A stretch of DNA of 64,000 bases from Fredinandcohnia aciditolerans (GCA_003640645.1 QGHH01000025.1:1-64000); one strand, 5' to 3'; positions 32,542 to 41,998 are shown, counted from the stretch's first letter. The notes: generated by a model not told the origin, from the sequence alone. Program-made: numbers and translations.

Positions 32542-34338
32542 CTATACTTTGCTATACATCAAATGCTCTAGCCTTAATGCAAGAGATAGACTAAGTCTTA
32601 CCTCGGAATCTGCTAGATCAAACCCAGTCATATCTGTTATTTTTTCAATCCGATACTTAAGTGTGTTTTGATGTACAAATAATTCTTCGGCAGCCCTCTT
32701 GATTTGACCATTATGCTTTAAATAGACTTCTAAGGTTTCTTTTATTTCTTTTGAATTTTTCAATTCATTTAGCTTCTTTAGATAAAGATTCGTGTATGCG
32801 CTTACGTTTCTTTCATCAAACATGACCATACTCGAAAGCAATGTCCAACTCCCACACGCTGGAAAATATCCGACATTCCCGAGATGCCTGATTCTAGGAA
32901 GAGCACTTAAGATTTGACTTGCCTGTTGATAGGAATGTTCAGTCAGCTCGATTGAATCTACAGATTCACCCACTCCTATGAATACCTCTAATTTCCTAGT
33001 CTTCGCATGTAAATCGAGATTCTTCTGTAGTACGTCTTGTAACTTGTAGCTTACATCTAGTATTTCATGTTCTGAATCATGTGAAACAAGAGCAACGATA
33101 GCCCCATCTTTGTAAATCTTACACGGATTCCCAACCAACTGTTCTATTTTTAATACGATTCTTTCAGATATTGTTTTAGAACTTAAGTTAATCCATTCGC
33201 CATTCTTATAGGCACCAATACGTATAATAGAAATCTTAGGTTTTAAGTTAATTTCCAATGTCTTCAATATGCTATAAGCTTCCTCTACTTTTTCCATATT
33301 ACTAAATAGTAAACAATCAAAAAGCTGATTTATAAGGTACCTTTCAATTTCGATACGTTTATTTTTTGGTGTTCTTATATGAGACATCTCAAGAGCCGCA
33401 TTTATTGTTAATCCTAATTGTTCTGATAAATCCATAAGCAAATGTAAATCATCTTGGGTAAAGTATCCATCATTTTTGTTGATAGCGTGCAGAATACCAA
33501 TTCTTTTATTATCGACCACTAAGGGAACAGTAATGATTGATGTCGCTTTAAATAGTTTTACATAACTTTGGTTAAAACGCTTGTCTGATAGTGCATCGGA
33601 TGTGATAGCTGGAACCCCAGTTAAAAAAACATCTCTTGCATTACTTTTTTCTGTCAGTGATACACGATACTGTTCAATGATCGAGTCTTGCCATGATCCA
33701 AATGCTGGTTTTTGCAGTCTCAGTTCCTTATGTTCAGGATCAAACAACATGATTCCTGCCATTTCCGAATTTAACAATTCTCCAACCTTTTGAACAATTT
33801 CGGCCAAAATTTCTTGAAATGAATATTGGTTAACAAGTTTTTGTAATTGAGTCATGAAGTTAAGACTTTTTGACTTTCTTTGCATAATCAAAAATAAGCG
33901 AGAGTTTTCAAGAATAATGGGAACTGATTGCATAAAGAAATTGACCATATTAATCTGTTTCTCTGAAAGTTCCTCTTCTTGGTGAGGAATAACGACTAAG
34001 ACTCCTGAAAAAGTCTTTTGTCTTGCTATGGGGAAAAAGTAGGTAGATTGATCTTTTATGTATCTTAGAGTTTGAAGCTCAATTTGCTGAAATTTTTGCT
34101 GTGTCCGCTCATTTAATTCTTTTTTCTCCAATTTGTTCAGATTCTGACTTGATTGAGGGATTAATTGTTTTAAACTTTGGTCAAAAACAAAAAAGATCCC
34201 CTTTCCACCACCGACTAGTTTAATACTTTCTAATACAATGGCTTCAGTCAATAAATTCCATTCTTGTATACTGTGGAGATTTTCAATTCCCTTTTGAAGT
34301 AATTCAATCTGGTTTTCATTTAAGGTACTATTTTTCAT
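32542..34338 (-). CDS. GAF-domain PucR/CdaR-type transcriptional regulator
   Basis: A 598-residue cytoplasmic activator. A GAF domain covers about residues 170-320 (EILAEIVQKVGELLNSEMAG, then ATSIITVPLVVDNKRIGILH and INAALEM). A CdaR-type GGDEF-like region follows from about 335 to 500. The C-terminus is the PucR helix-turn-helix: NGQIKRAAEELFVHQNTLKY, then RIEKITDMTG near 550-575. Regulators of this class sense small molecules and activate catabolic operons next to them. It lies immediately upstream of the ketone-carboxylase operon on the same strand with its own terminator, so it is the likely pathway regulator. The ligand may be the ketone substrate. Confidence 0.88.
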   Translation of the reverse strand: MKNSTLNENQIELLQKGIENLHSIQEWNLLTEAIVLESIKLVGGGKGIFFVFDQSLKQLIPQSSQNLNKLEKKELNERTQQKFQQIELQTLRYIKDQSTYFFPIARQKTFSGVLVVIPHQEEELSEKQINMVNFFMQSVPIILENSRLFLIMQRKSKSLNFMTQLQKLVNQYSFQEILAEIVQKVGELLNSEMAGIMLFDPEHKELRLQKPAFGSWQDSIIEQYRVSLTEKSNARDVFLTGVPAITSDALSDKRFNQSYVKLFKATSIITVPLVVDNKRIGILHAINKNDGYFTQDDLHLLMDLSEQLGLTINAALEMSHIRTPKNKRIEIERYLINQLFDCLLFSNMEKVEEAYSILKTLEINLKPKISIIRIGAYKNGEWINLSSKTISERIVLKIEQLVGNPCKIYKDGAIVALVSHDSEHEILDVSYKLQDVLQKNLDLHAKTRKLEVFIGVGESVDSIELTEHSYQQASQILSALPRIRHLGNVGYFPACGSWTLLSSMVMFDERNVSAYTNLYLKKLNELKNSKEIKETLEVYLKHNGQIKRAAEELFVHQNTLKYRIEKITDMTGFDLADSEVRLSLSLALRLEHLMYSKV

Positions 34339-34465
34339 TGAAATTAAAAACCACCTCCCGGCATTTATATTTATTTATAGCCTAAACAAATATGTACGAG
34401 GTGTCTCAGAAGATTATGATAATTATAAATTTATATCCTTTAGAAAAGAATGTCAATGCTTTAGT

Positions 34466-34555
34466 TGACAGGTCCCTTTCAAAATGGGTCGCAGGGACAG
34501 GTCCCGTATCCCAGGAAAAAAATGGTGGGACGAGGGACCTGTCCCTCTGACCCAG
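34466..34555. repeat. GGGACAGG palindromic element, long form
   Basis: A leading GACAGGTCCC precedes GGGACAGGTCCCGTATCCC. An A-rich linker and GGGACGAGGGACCTGTCCC with TCTGACCC complete it. It lies between the regulator start and the C45 hydrolase end. Confidence 0.85.
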
Positions 34556-34563
34556 CGCTCCCC

Positions 34564-35619
34564 TCATTTGAACCAATCTGCTTTTTCCATGTTTACGAAT
34601 GGGATATCTGTGTCAACTTCCCCTTCGATTTTTGCAATGGAAAAATCAGTGCCATTTAACCATTCTGCAAAGTTAAATATATTTGGTTTTTGGTCACCCC
34701 CGAGAGCGCACCAGGCTTCAAGTTTATTTGGAAAATAAGCTGAGGTATGAATGGTCCCGGCCCAGCTTCCATAGAGCTTTGAGAAGACTCCTTTATTCGT
34801 TTCATTTAATAGTCGAAACGCCTCAAGCCCATTTAAATGATTTTTTTCTTCTATAGCCTTCAGTCTTTGTTTGGAATCATCAAGGACTCTGCGATTTTCT
34901 TCAGTTAGGATTTTAAAATGATTAGTACAAGTATAACCCTGCCGTACCTCTACTCTTCTTGGTGAAGTTTCCACAATAAATGGCGTTTCACAGGTTGAAT
35001 CGAATAAGACATAACTAAACGATCCGCGGTGTGGTATTTCCTTTAACAATTGGACCGCATTTTCCACATTGGAGCAAAGTTCAAGAATCAGTCTTCCAAT
35101 CATATAACAAACAAATCCGTTCCCCGGACGTTTTCGATTCATAAAGGTATATCCCATCGCTAACCCCTTTTCGTTGATGCCATCAGATCTGCCTGTAATT
35201 TTTTGTGTTAAACCAAGTGTTGCATAACCGCCATTTGTTGGTTGAAAAGCAACCAAACGGCCATCATAAGTCTTCGGATGGTAATCATAATTTCGGATCA
35301 TATAATCTTCCCCAACTAATATTGAACAGCCTGATGGTCGGATATTGACTCTGTAGCCTCCAAATTCCATTAAAACCTTATCCAATGACCATTCCAAAGC
35401 ATCCTGCAGCCCCAAAAACTCATTCCAAATAAAAGGGGCCAAACGCTCAAATACTTGTTTCGTCTCATCAGTGTCAATTTTAAATTGTGGTTTTCTCAGC
35501 TTCCACTGTTGCTCCCGATTCATCACCAAAAATGAATTCCTCAAAAGCTCCCCTTGCATAAAACCAAAATCATAATGACTCCCCCGAAACTGAATCACAT
35601 CTGCAAATATTCTCTTCAT
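34564..35619 (-). CDS. C45-family linear-amide hydrolase/acyltransferase
   Basis: A 351-residue Ntn-hydrolase-fold protein of the acyl-CoA:6-aminopenicillanic acid acyltransferase (C45) type. The predicted nucleophile is Cys98 in RPSGCSILVGEDYMIRNYD, which becomes N-terminal after self-cleavage. RSDGINEKGLAMGYTFMNRK and FSYVLFDSTCETPFIVETS are family blocks. The N-terminal FRGSHYDFGFMQGELL motif is also typical. Such enzymes cleave acyl-amide or peptide-like bonds, including N-acyl homoserine lactones and bile salts in related families; the substrate here is unknown. No signal peptide is seen. Confidence 0.82.
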   Translation of the reverse strand: MKRIFADVIQFRGSHYDFGFMQGELLRNSFLVMNREQQWKLRKPQFKIDTDETKQVFERLAPFIWNEFLGLQDALEWSLDKVLMEFGGYRVNIRPSGCSILVGEDYMIRNYDYHPKTYDGRLVAFQPTNGGYATLGLTQKITGRSDGINEKGLAMGYTFMNRKRPGNGFVCYMIGRLILELCSNVENAVQLLKEIPHRGSFSYVLFDSTCETPFIVETSPRRVEVRQGYTCTNHFKILTEENRRVLDDSKQRLKAIEEKNHLNGLEAFRLLNETNKGVFSKLYGSWAGTIHTSAYFPNKLEAWCALGGDQKPNIFNFAEWLNGTDFSIAKIEGEVDTDIPFVNMEKADWFK

Positions 35620-35734
35620 ATTTATTCCTCCTCATTGTGACATGCTCATTGTCTGTTTAAAATCCGGCAGACAAGATATGTATCCCATTTTCCCATCTAT
35701 TCCCTAAATAAAAAAGACCGCACTACAGAAACGT

Positions 35735-35764
35735 AAAAAAAAGATCAAACCCATTGGCTTGACC
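35735..35764 (-). terminator. Intrinsic terminator after the YuzA-like gene
   Basis: On the minus strand GGTCAAGCC pairs with GGGTTTGATC and is followed by eight T residues. Confidence 0.75.
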
Positions 35765-35796
35765 TTCTTTTTCGAGAGTTTACTTAATTTGATTGC

Positions 35797-36021
35797 TTAG
35801 GTTCTGCTAGTCTCAGGGACAGTTTCTCTGTCAGGTTTAAAGAGAAGCACAAGACTGTATAAACCACTTAATCCAACTAAACTGTATATAATCCTTGATA
35901 AAATGGAATCCTGGCCTCCAAAGATTGCAGCTACCAAATCAAATTGGAAAAACCCAATAAGTCCCCAATTTATTGCACCAATTATTACTAAAGCTAGAGC
36001 TAAACGTTGTAATCCATTCAT
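35797..36021 (-). CDS. DUF378 (YuzA-like) small membrane protein
   Basis: A 74-residue protein with two membrane segments (about 5-25 and 42-62). The family signature LALALVIIGAINWGLIGFF is at the N-terminus, followed by FDLVAAIFGG and IIYSLVGLSGLYSL. DUF378 proteins are widespread in bacilli with no assigned function. It is a single gene with its own terminator. Confidence 0.88.
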   Translation of the reverse strand: MNGLQRLALALVIIGAINWGLIGFFQFDLVAAIFGGQDSILSRIIYSLVGLSGLYSLVLLFKPDRETVPETSRT

Positions 36022-36104
36022 ATTTATCGCCCCTTAATTTTAGTAATTATAGGTTTTGCAATAAAAAATAAAAATATACACACATATTCTATAAAAAGTA
36101 TGCC

Positions 36105-36683
36105 TTAGTGTGCCTCTTTCTTCTCCTTCAATTTTATCCCGTGCTTTAGATAAGGAATAGCTGATTTAATCATTTCCTCTGGACTAACACTATTCGGATT
36201 TCTTCTCCATTCTACGGAAGCCCCGTACATTCCCCAACTCAACATGACCGATGTAATTTTCAATGTATTTTCGTCATCTGTAGGTTGCTGTTTCTTTAAC
36301 ATTTTATAAAAAATGACCTCAAGCTGATCCCGGATAATACGTGCGATCGTATCTTCATACCCACGGTGGCATCGATTTGATAATGACAGTTGAAAAGTAG
36401 TAATTGCTTTAAAGATACCGATAAATGTTTCTTCATTTAAATCACTTTGTTGATAGGACTCGCTATTTAAATTTATGAGCAATACTTCAGATAAAACCTT
36501 TTCCAACAGGTCATAAATATCTTCAAAATGATAATAAAAAGTTGCCCGATTAATCATGGCTTCCGTAGTGATGTCTTTTATCGTAATGTCTTTAAATTCC
36601 TTTTTTCCTGAAAGCTCAATGAATGAATCCATAATTAACTTTCGCGTACGTAAGACTCGCGGGTCAGTTTTTTCTTGTGTCAT
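36105..36683 (-). CDS. TetR/AcrR-family transcriptional regulator
   Basis: The start at 36683 (MTQEKTDPRVLRTRKLIMDS) is chosen over the longer frame because it has GGGAGGGGGAG upstream; it gives 192 residues. The N-terminal helix-turn-helix is IKDITTEAMINRATFYYHFE, followed by DIYDLLEKVLSEV. The C-terminal half (FQLSLSNRCHRGYEDTIARII) is a typical variable ligand domain of the DhaS/YcnC-like type. It is divergent from the DsbA-like gene, which it may control together with itself through the short intergenic region that also holds a palindromic element. Confidence 0.9.
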   Translation of the reverse strand: MTQEKTDPRVLRTRKLIMDSFIELSGKKEFKDITIKDITTEAMINRATFYYHFEDIYDLLEKVLSEVLLINLNSESYQQSDLNEETFIGIFKAITTFQLSLSNRCHRGYEDTIARIIRDQLEVIFYKMLKKQQPTDDENTLKITSVMLSWGMYGASVEWRRNPNSVSPEEMIKSAIPYLKHGIKLKEKKEAH

Positions 36684-36807
36684 TTGATTCTCCCCCTCCC
36701 ACTTTTCCAACAATTTTTGTGATGTGTTGGATATCCGACAAATCAAGTTATCTATTGGTTTATATACTTTCCATTATCCACTATATTGAAAGTACAAAGC
36801 AAACAAA

Positions 36808-36830
36808 ATGGGACGAAGGAGCTCGTCCCA
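36808..36830. repeat. Single-hairpin GGGAC element
   Basis: GGGACGAAGGAGCTCGTCCC lies in the divergent gap between the TetR and DsbA-like genes. It could act as an operator or be an inert family member. Confidence 0.6.
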
Positions 36831-36861
36831 GACTCAAAAAACAAAAAGTGAGGGATTTCAT

Positions 36862-37779
36862 ATGACAAACAACAATTTTGTGTGTGATTTGGAAACTGGT
36901 ATTTGTGGTGTAGCAGGAGACGATGACATGGAAGTAATTGATTTTAACCAACCAAAGAAAACAATTGATTTATATTATGTGACAGATCCAATCTGCTCAC
37001 ATTGCTGGGCGCTTGAACCTACTTTTCGTCGTTTCAAAGAGCAATATGGACATTATTTCAATTTCCACACCGTCTTAGGTGGATTACTTGAAAAATGGCA
37101 TGGCGGGCCAGTTGATCCGGCAAACGGAATTCATGGTCCTGCAGATGTTGCTGGACATTGGAGAGAAGTTGGAGAATATTCACGTATGCCGATTGATGGA
37201 TCATTGATGATTGACAATCCGGTCCAATCTTCCTTCCCACCATCTCGTGTGTATAAAATCATTCAAAAAAATCATGGTGATGACAAAGCAAATGAATACT
37301 TACGCCACGCTAGAGAAGAACTATTTGCCTTCAATAACAACATCGCTGAAAAATCTGTAATGATTGAAAATGTGAATCATTTGGGATTAGACGGAGAATC
37401 AATCGTAAATGAAGCCGAATCCGAAGTTGGCCAACAATTATTAAATGAAGACTTCGCACTTGCAGCAAAATTAGGTGCCAGAGGCTTTCCAACAATTATT
37501 ATGGTGAATGAAGAAAATAAAGGCGTTAAAATTGTAGGTAGCCGTCCATTGGATTACTATGTATCCGGACTATCGAAAATTACAGGGGATACACCGCAAG
37601 CAAAGCAGCAACCTGCGCTTTCTAACCTGCTTGAAAAAGAAATTCTATTTGCAAAAGAAATTGAAGTTATGTATGATATAGAACCTGCTGCACTTCAAGC
37701 ATTCGTTAAGAACCAGTTAAAGCCAGGCACGTATGAGGAAAAAGAACTCCTTGGCGAAAAATACTTTGTGAAAAAATAA
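36862..37779 (+). CDS. DsbA-family thioredoxin-fold protein (SpxH/FrnE relative)
   Basis: The start at 36862 (MTNNNFVCDLETGICGVAGD) follows GTGAGGG and gives 305 residues. The thioredoxin-fold active site is C45SHC48 in TDPICSHCWALEP, and the cis-proline loop is ARGFPTIIMVN near residue 210. An extended N-terminal CDxxxGxCG segment (residues 8-16) precedes it. There is no signal peptide, so it works in the cytoplasm. It resembles SpxH (YjbH), the ClpXP adaptor, and FrnE-type proteins; its length and the intact CxxC favour a redox or adaptor role. The neighbouring ClpP paralogue two genes away is interesting but may be coincidental. Confidence 0.82.
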   Translation: MTNNNFVCDLETGICGVAGDDDMEVIDFNQPKKTIDLYYVTDPICSHCWALEPTFRRFKEQYGHYFNFHTVLGGLLEKWHGGPVDPANGIHGPADVAGHWREVGEYSRMPIDGSLMIDNPVQSSFPPSRVYKIIQKNHGDDKANEYLRHAREELFAFNNNIAEKSVMIENVNHLGLDGESIVNEAESEVGQQLLNEDFALAAKLGARGFPTIIMVNEENKGVKIVGSRPLDYYVSGLSKITGDTPQAKQQPALSNLLEKEILFAKEIEVMYDIEPAALQAFVKNQLKPGTYEEKELLGEKYFVKK

Positions 37780-37846
37780 TGGGACACAGGGACAGGTACA
37801 CTGTCCCAGAATAAATATGGGACGCGGGACCTGTCCCCGCGTCCCA
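37779..37846. repeat. GGGACAGG palindromic element, two hairpins
   Basis: GGGACACAGGGACAGGTACA with CTGTCCC, an AT-rich linker, then GGGACGCGGGACCTGTCCC with CGCGTCCC. It fills the convergent gap between the DsbA-like and pirin genes. Confidence 0.88.
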
Positions 37847-38584
37847 CTAATATGCCCTTTTACCACTAATCGTTCCCTCCATCGACATTTGTGCATTCAT
37901 GTCGACATAGAATAATAAAGCTGTTGTATCTGATACTGCAGTTATTTTAGGTAGTGGCCCCTCTAAATCCATAACAGCTTCCATTTTTTTAATCTGAATG
38001 TCCCCAACAGCAAGCTCACCATCTACAACATATAAAAATGGTAATAAACCTTGATAAACTGGTATTTCTAATTGATCCCCTTGCATCAGGTGTGCATCAT
38101 GAATATAGACATTTTGTCTAATCTTCAGTGGCGCTTTACTTTTTTTAGGTCCTACCATGAGATACCAATCTCGATTTCGGATGGGCTTTTCATGAAAATG
38201 AATCGTTGGTTCTAGATTGGTTTCATAAGGTCGAACAAAAATTTGGAGCATCTCGACATGATCATTTTTCACTTTTTCCTCATGCCAAAAGCTCCGACCC
38301 GCGCTCATCATCATTAAGTGACCAGTCGTTATTGGCACCTCTATACCCGATGAATCCTTATGATGCATTATGCCACACCATACATAACTTAAAATCTCAT
38401 CGTTCACATGCTCATGCATCTTTATCGTTAATCCTTTTCTCATGACAGCATGATCAATGATACTTAAGGAGCCGAACGCAAAGTCTTTATTCTCCTCTAA
38501 AATATCGCCAGGCTGAATTCTTGTGATTGTAAATGGATCCTTGTATGGTTGCCAATGCTTCTCAGCAGAAAGTTTTAGTAACAT
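37847..38584 (-). CDS. Pirin-family bicupin protein
   Basis: A 245-residue two-cupin protein. The N-terminal cupin has LTIKMHEHVNDEILSYVWCG, with His and Glu residues that can bind metal in place of the usual HPHRGFE motif, and HLMMMSAGRSFWHEE. The rest (LEPTIHFHEKPIRNRDWYLM, PLLFYVD-like C-terminus) matches the YhhW/pirin-like group. Pirins can act as quercetin dioxygenases or redox sensors. It is a single gene whose start follows AGGTGAC. Confidence 0.83.
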   Translation of the reverse strand: MLLKLSAEKHWQPYKDPFTITRIQPGDILEENKDFAFGSLSIIDHAVMRKGLTIKMHEHVNDEILSYVWCGIMHHKDSSGIEVPITTGHLMMMSAGRSFWHEEKVKNDHVEMLQIFVRPYETNLEPTIHFHEKPIRNRDWYLMVGPKKSKAPLKIRQNVYIHDAHLMQGDQLEIPVYQGLLPFLYVVDGELAVGDIQIKKMEAVMDLEGPLPKITAVSDTTALLFYVDMNAQMSMEGTISGKRAY

Positions 38585-38768
38585 TAGAAGGTCACCTTTT
38601 ATCTTTTTTGTATATTATAACAAACCCTACTAATCGTTTCTTGTTCAAGACTTTCACCTTGCATATAATGGAAACTAAGTAACCCCTGAAAAAATTTTTT
38701 TACCCCCGTATCTTTTCATACCCTTTTATTCGTTTATAAAGTAGAGACGCGCTGAAGGAGTGATTGTT

Positions 38769-39485
38769 TTGCATAGTAAGCTTTCTAATAAATCTGTGGA
38801 TTTCAAAGGTCATGAGGATTATTTTTCTGAGGAACAGCTTGATGAACTATATCCCAAGCTTCGACGATATTGTCAATTTATGTCCCAAAACAGCTGGGAT
38901 GGAGAAGATCTCGTTCAGGAATCTTTGATAAAGGCTTGGAACCATTACAACCATAAGACTATCACAACAGCTTTGTTGAATAAGATTGCTCGAAATGAAT
39001 GGATTGACACAATACGAAAACGAAGCAAAGAGTCACTTGAAGCTATTCCAGAACATGCTTATCATGAAACACCTCTGATTGAAGACCGGTTTGAAGCAGT
39101 TCAACAACTGCTTCATAAGTTAACACCGAAGCAAGCCGTTATGTTTGTCTTAAAAGAGGGATTCCAATTCCAACTATCTGAAATTGCCGAAATTCTAAAA
39201 ATAAACGAAACGGCTGTTAAAGCTGCAATCTATCGAGCGAAAAAGAGAATGACTAACAATGAGGATAATGAAAAAAATGCACTAATTGAGTTGTATTGGT
39301 CAGAGCAAGACCGTGAGCAACTCCAAAAAATATTTCATGAATCCTTTAGGACTCAAGATCCATCCATCATTATCCAGACTATTCCTTTTATCCATTCAAT
39401 CACCAAAAATTCAAGTCCTACTTGCATGATGCATAAATCACGTCTCTACAAACTTCCTTCAAGCACTGTCTCTATGGCTGCATAA
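38769..39485 (+). CDS. ECF-type sigma-70 factor with C-terminal extension
   Basis: The start is taken as TTG at 38769, which lies 8 nt after GAAGGAG; the GTG at 38760 overlaps that site. This gives 238 residues. Region 2 is [19 protein letters not shown] (about residues 45-65), and region 4 is [20 protein letters not shown] then [21 protein letters not shown] tail of about 70 residues after region 4 ([14 protein letters not shown]...) resembles the SnoaL-like extension of SigJ-type ECF factors but is short. No anti-sigma gene is adjacent. A clpP paralogue follows after 31 bp and is probably co-transcribed. Confidence 0.83.
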   Translation: MHSKLSNKSVDFKGHEDYFSEEQLDELYPKLRRYCQFMSQNSWDGEDLVQESLIKAWNHYNHKTITTALLNKIARNEWIDTIRKRSKESLEAIPEHAYHETPLIEDRFEAVQQLLHKLTPKQAVMFVLKEGFQFQLSEIAEILKINETAVKAAIYRAKKRMTNNEDNEKNALIELYWSEQDREQLQKIFHESFRTQDPSIIIQTIPFIHSITKNSSPTCMMHKSRLYKLPSSTVSMAA

Positions 39486-39516
39486 TAAGATGCAATCGAA
39501 TAAGGAGGAAAATAAG

Positions 39517-40092
39517 ATGAATTCGATACCATATGTAATTGAACAATCCAGTCGTGGGGAACGATCATATGATATTTACTCGCGGTTATTAAAAGATCGT
39601 ATTATTTTGATTGGTGACGAAATAAATGATGCTGTTGCAAATAGTGTCGTTGCGCAGCTATTATTTTTAGCCGCTGATGATCCTGAAAAGGATATTTCTC
39701 TCTATATTAACAGTCCTGGAGGTTCAACAACTGCTGGTTTTGCCATCTTTGATACGATGCAATATATCAAACCAGATATCAGGACCATTTGTACAGGTAT
39801 GGCTGCATCCTTTGGTGCTATGCTTTTGCTAGCCGGAACAAAAGGGAAAAGATTCGCCCTTCCAAATAGTGAAATCATGATTCATCAGCCACTAGGTGGA
39901 GCACGTGGGCAAGCCACTGAAATTGAGATCTCTGCAAAACGAATTCTTAAGCTTCGAGAACATATCAATCAAATCATTTCGGAACGCACAGGTCAACCTG
40001 TTGAGAAGGTAGCAAAAGATACAGACCGTGACTATTTCATGAGCGCCCAAGAAGCAAAAGAGTACGGGATTATTGATGAAATTATTAAGTGA
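39517..40092 (+). CDS. clpP: ClpP-type protease subunit (probable second ClpP)
   Basis: The start at 39517 ([20 protein letters not shown]) follows AAGGAGG and gives 191 residues, normal for ClpP. The catalytic triad falls at the canonical places: Ser98 in CTGMAASFG, His123 in MIHQP and Asp172 in TDRDYFM. The residue after the nucleophile is Phe99 where most ClpPs have Met. The C-terminus is short. It is placed after an ECF sigma factor rather than in the usual solitary housekeeping position. It therefore looks like an extra, stress-regulated paralogue; the housekeeping copy would be elsewhere. Confidence 0.9.
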   Translation: MNSIPYVIEQSSRGERSYDIYSRLLKDRIILIGDEINDAVANSVVAQLLFLAADDPEKDISLYINSPGGSTTAGFAIFDTMQYIKPDIRTICTGMAASFGAMLLLAGTKGKRFALPNSEIMIHQPLGGARGQATEIEISAKRILKLREHINQIISERTGQPVEKVAKDTDRDYFMSAQEAKEYGIIDEIIK

Positions 40093-40124
40093 CTCTAGTT
40101 TGATGCAATTCCCCACATAAAGTG

Positions 40125-40154
40125 CCCCAACCAATGATTTATTGGTTGGGGTTT
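40125..40154 (+). terminator. Strong intrinsic terminator after clpP
   Basis: CCCCAACCAAT (40125-40135) pairs with ATTGGTTGGGG (40141-40151) around a 5-nt loop, then TTT. Confidence 0.9.
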
Positions 40155-40186
40155 AAAACTAAATCTAATAATCTGATGCATTACAT

Positions 40187-40759
40187 TTAGTTCCTATACT
40201 GTTTTAAGTTATTTTTCATTAAATCTTCCATTCCCCCATCATCAATTTCTGCATTATCCCACTGGTGACCAAAAAAACGATCAGTACTTTCAATTAAAAA
40301 ATTTAGTTCAAACCACTTTTCTTGTTTGATTAAATTAACTATATAAGCTAATCTATTAACCATAAATTTATTTAGCTTTTTCATATCTTCTTCAGTTATA
40401 TTTTTTTCTCCATCAGCATGCATGTCCTCTATTGGACCATTACGAAAAGCAAAATGAGTAATTGCCTTTACTATTTTTGTAAGATTATCATTGCTCAATA
40501 ATTCATGTTTAGCCTTTTCTTGTACTTCTTCAGGAATATTTTTTATTAAATCATCTATTATGGAATTCCGAATTGTAATACCATTTTTCCTTCGCAGATA
40601 TGTTATTTTAGTTGGCTTTACATCGAATAGATTCGCTATCATATTATCTGTTTTTTCCTCTTCAATAAACAATATTCTAAGTACTTCCGGAGTTAATTCA
40701 TTTATATCTATCCTTTCACAATTACTTTTCCTTACTTCAAATTCCTCATAAAGCCCCAT
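40187..40759 (-). CDS. Hypothetical protein with N-terminal HTH-like segment
   Basis: I do not recognise this 190-residue protein. A helix-turn-helix-like stretch is visible at about 37-60 (TDNMIANLFDVKPTKITYLR, then RKNGI), and the rest is charged and mostly helical (ERIDINELTPEVLRILFIEE; KKLNKFMVNRLAYIVNLIKQ). It has no membrane segment. It lies just upstream of a tandem repeat array, at the edge of an otherwise gene-poor stretch. The base composition is more AT-rich than its neighbours, so it may be an acquired gene. Confidence 0.55.
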   Translation of the reverse strand: MGLYEEFEVRKSNCERIDINELTPEVLRILFIEEEKTDNMIANLFDVKPTKITYLRRKNGITIRNSIIDDLIKNIPEEVQEKAKHELLSNDNLTKIVKAITHFAFRNGPIEDMHADGEKNITEEDMKKLNKFMVNRLAYIVNLIKQEKWFELNFLIESTDRFFGHQWDNAEIDDGGMEDLMKNNLKQYRN

Positions 40760-40950
40760 AGAATAAGCTCCTTTATATTAATGCTGAAAAAGTCCATTTA
40801 CGATTATTATAGGCTTATTAATAAAAAAGCGAACACTTCCAATCGTATTCGCTCCAAAAATTATCTCAAAAATATTCGTTAGAATTGGACAATATAAATA
40901 AACTCTACCATTGCTCTGCTGTCGCATGCTTGTTTATGTAAGCTTGAACT

Positions 40951-41898
40951 GTCCGAATATACCTTACTTTCGGACTCGACCACGGCGGTTCCTCCTCTCC
41001 CTGTCCGAATTCTCCTTACTTTCGGACTCAACGACAGCGGTTCCTCCTCTCCCTGTCCGAATTCTCCTACTTTCGGACTCGACCACTGCGGTTCCTCCTC
41101 TTCCTGTCCGAATTCTCCTTACTTTCGGACTCAACGACAGCGGTTCCTCCTCTTCCTGTCCGAATTCTCCTTATTTTCGGACTCAACGACGGCGGTTCCT
41201 CCTCTTCCTGCCCGAATTCTCCTTACTTTCGGACTCAACGACGGCGGTTCCTCCTCTCCCTGTCCGAATTCTCCTTACTTTCGGACTCGACGACGGCTAA
41301 TCCTCCTCTTTCTGTCTGAATTTTCCTTACTTTCGGACTCGACCACGGCGGTTCCTCTTCTCCCTGTCCGAATTCTCCTTACTTTCGGACTCAACGACAG
41401 CGGTTCCTCCTCTTTATGTCTGAATTTTCCTTACTTTCGGACTCAACGACGGCGGTTCCTCCTCTTCCTGTCTGAACTTTCCTTACTTTCGGACTCAACG
41501 ACGGCGGTTCCTCCTCTTTATGTCCGAATTCTCCTTGCTTTCGGACTCAACGACGGCGGTTCCTCCTCACCCTGTCGGAATTCACCTTATTTTCGGACTC
41601 AACGACGGCGGTTCCCCCTCTTCCTGTCCGAATTCTCCTTACTTTCGGACTCGACGACGGCTACTCCTCCTCTTCCTGTCCGGATTCTCCTTACTTTCGG
41701 ACTCAACGACAGCGGTTCCTCCTCTTCCTGTCCGAATTCGCCTTGCTTTCGGACTCACCGACGGCATTTTTTCCTCTTCCTGTCTGAATTCACCTTACTT
41801 TCGGACTCCCCAAAGGATGCTCCCCCCTCTTCCTGTCCGAATTCTCCTTACTTTCGGACTCGCGAGCTGACTTACCTGCTCTACCAGTCTGAATTCAC
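40951..41898. repeat. Tandem array A: 18 copies of a 52-bp hairpin repeat
   Basis: Each unit holds GTCCGAA and TTCGGAC (7-bp arms around an 11-nt loop, 25 nt in all). A 27-nt linker follows, such as TCAACGACGGCGGTTCCTCC with TCTTCCT. I count 18 TTCGGACTC cores at about 40969, 41021, 41072 and then every 52 bp to 41852, plus a worn partial unit at the end. Length is nearly constant while linkers drift. The period is not a multiple of three and stops occur, so the frames that are open through it are not genes. Some arm changes (GTCTGAA) lower pairing. The surrounding 40760-40950 and 41899-41950 hold nothing else I can support. Confidence 0.93.
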
Positions 41899-41951
41899 CA
41901 AGGTTAGATAAAAAAACAATCGTTCTCAATGATAGTAACCTCATAATAATA

Positions 41952-41998
41952 AAAAAATGACATGTTAAAACTAATGTCAGTTTACATGCCATTTTTTA
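41952..41998 (-). terminator. Intrinsic terminator after the EamA gene
   Basis: AATGGCATGT and ACATGTCATT pair on the minus strand across an interior loop, with T/A runs on both sides. Confidence 0.7.

Noticed and set aside
36862-37779. Assigning the DsbA-like protein firmly as SpxH
   Set aside because: It shares the fold and CxxC, but length and the N-terminal CDxxxGxCG segment differ from the canonical adaptor, so only a family-level call is made.
40911-41870. Two open frames of about 115-130 codons running through repeat array A
   Set aside because: They are made of the 52-bp repeat read in rotating frames, the period is not a multiple of three, and there is no ribosome binding site or family match.
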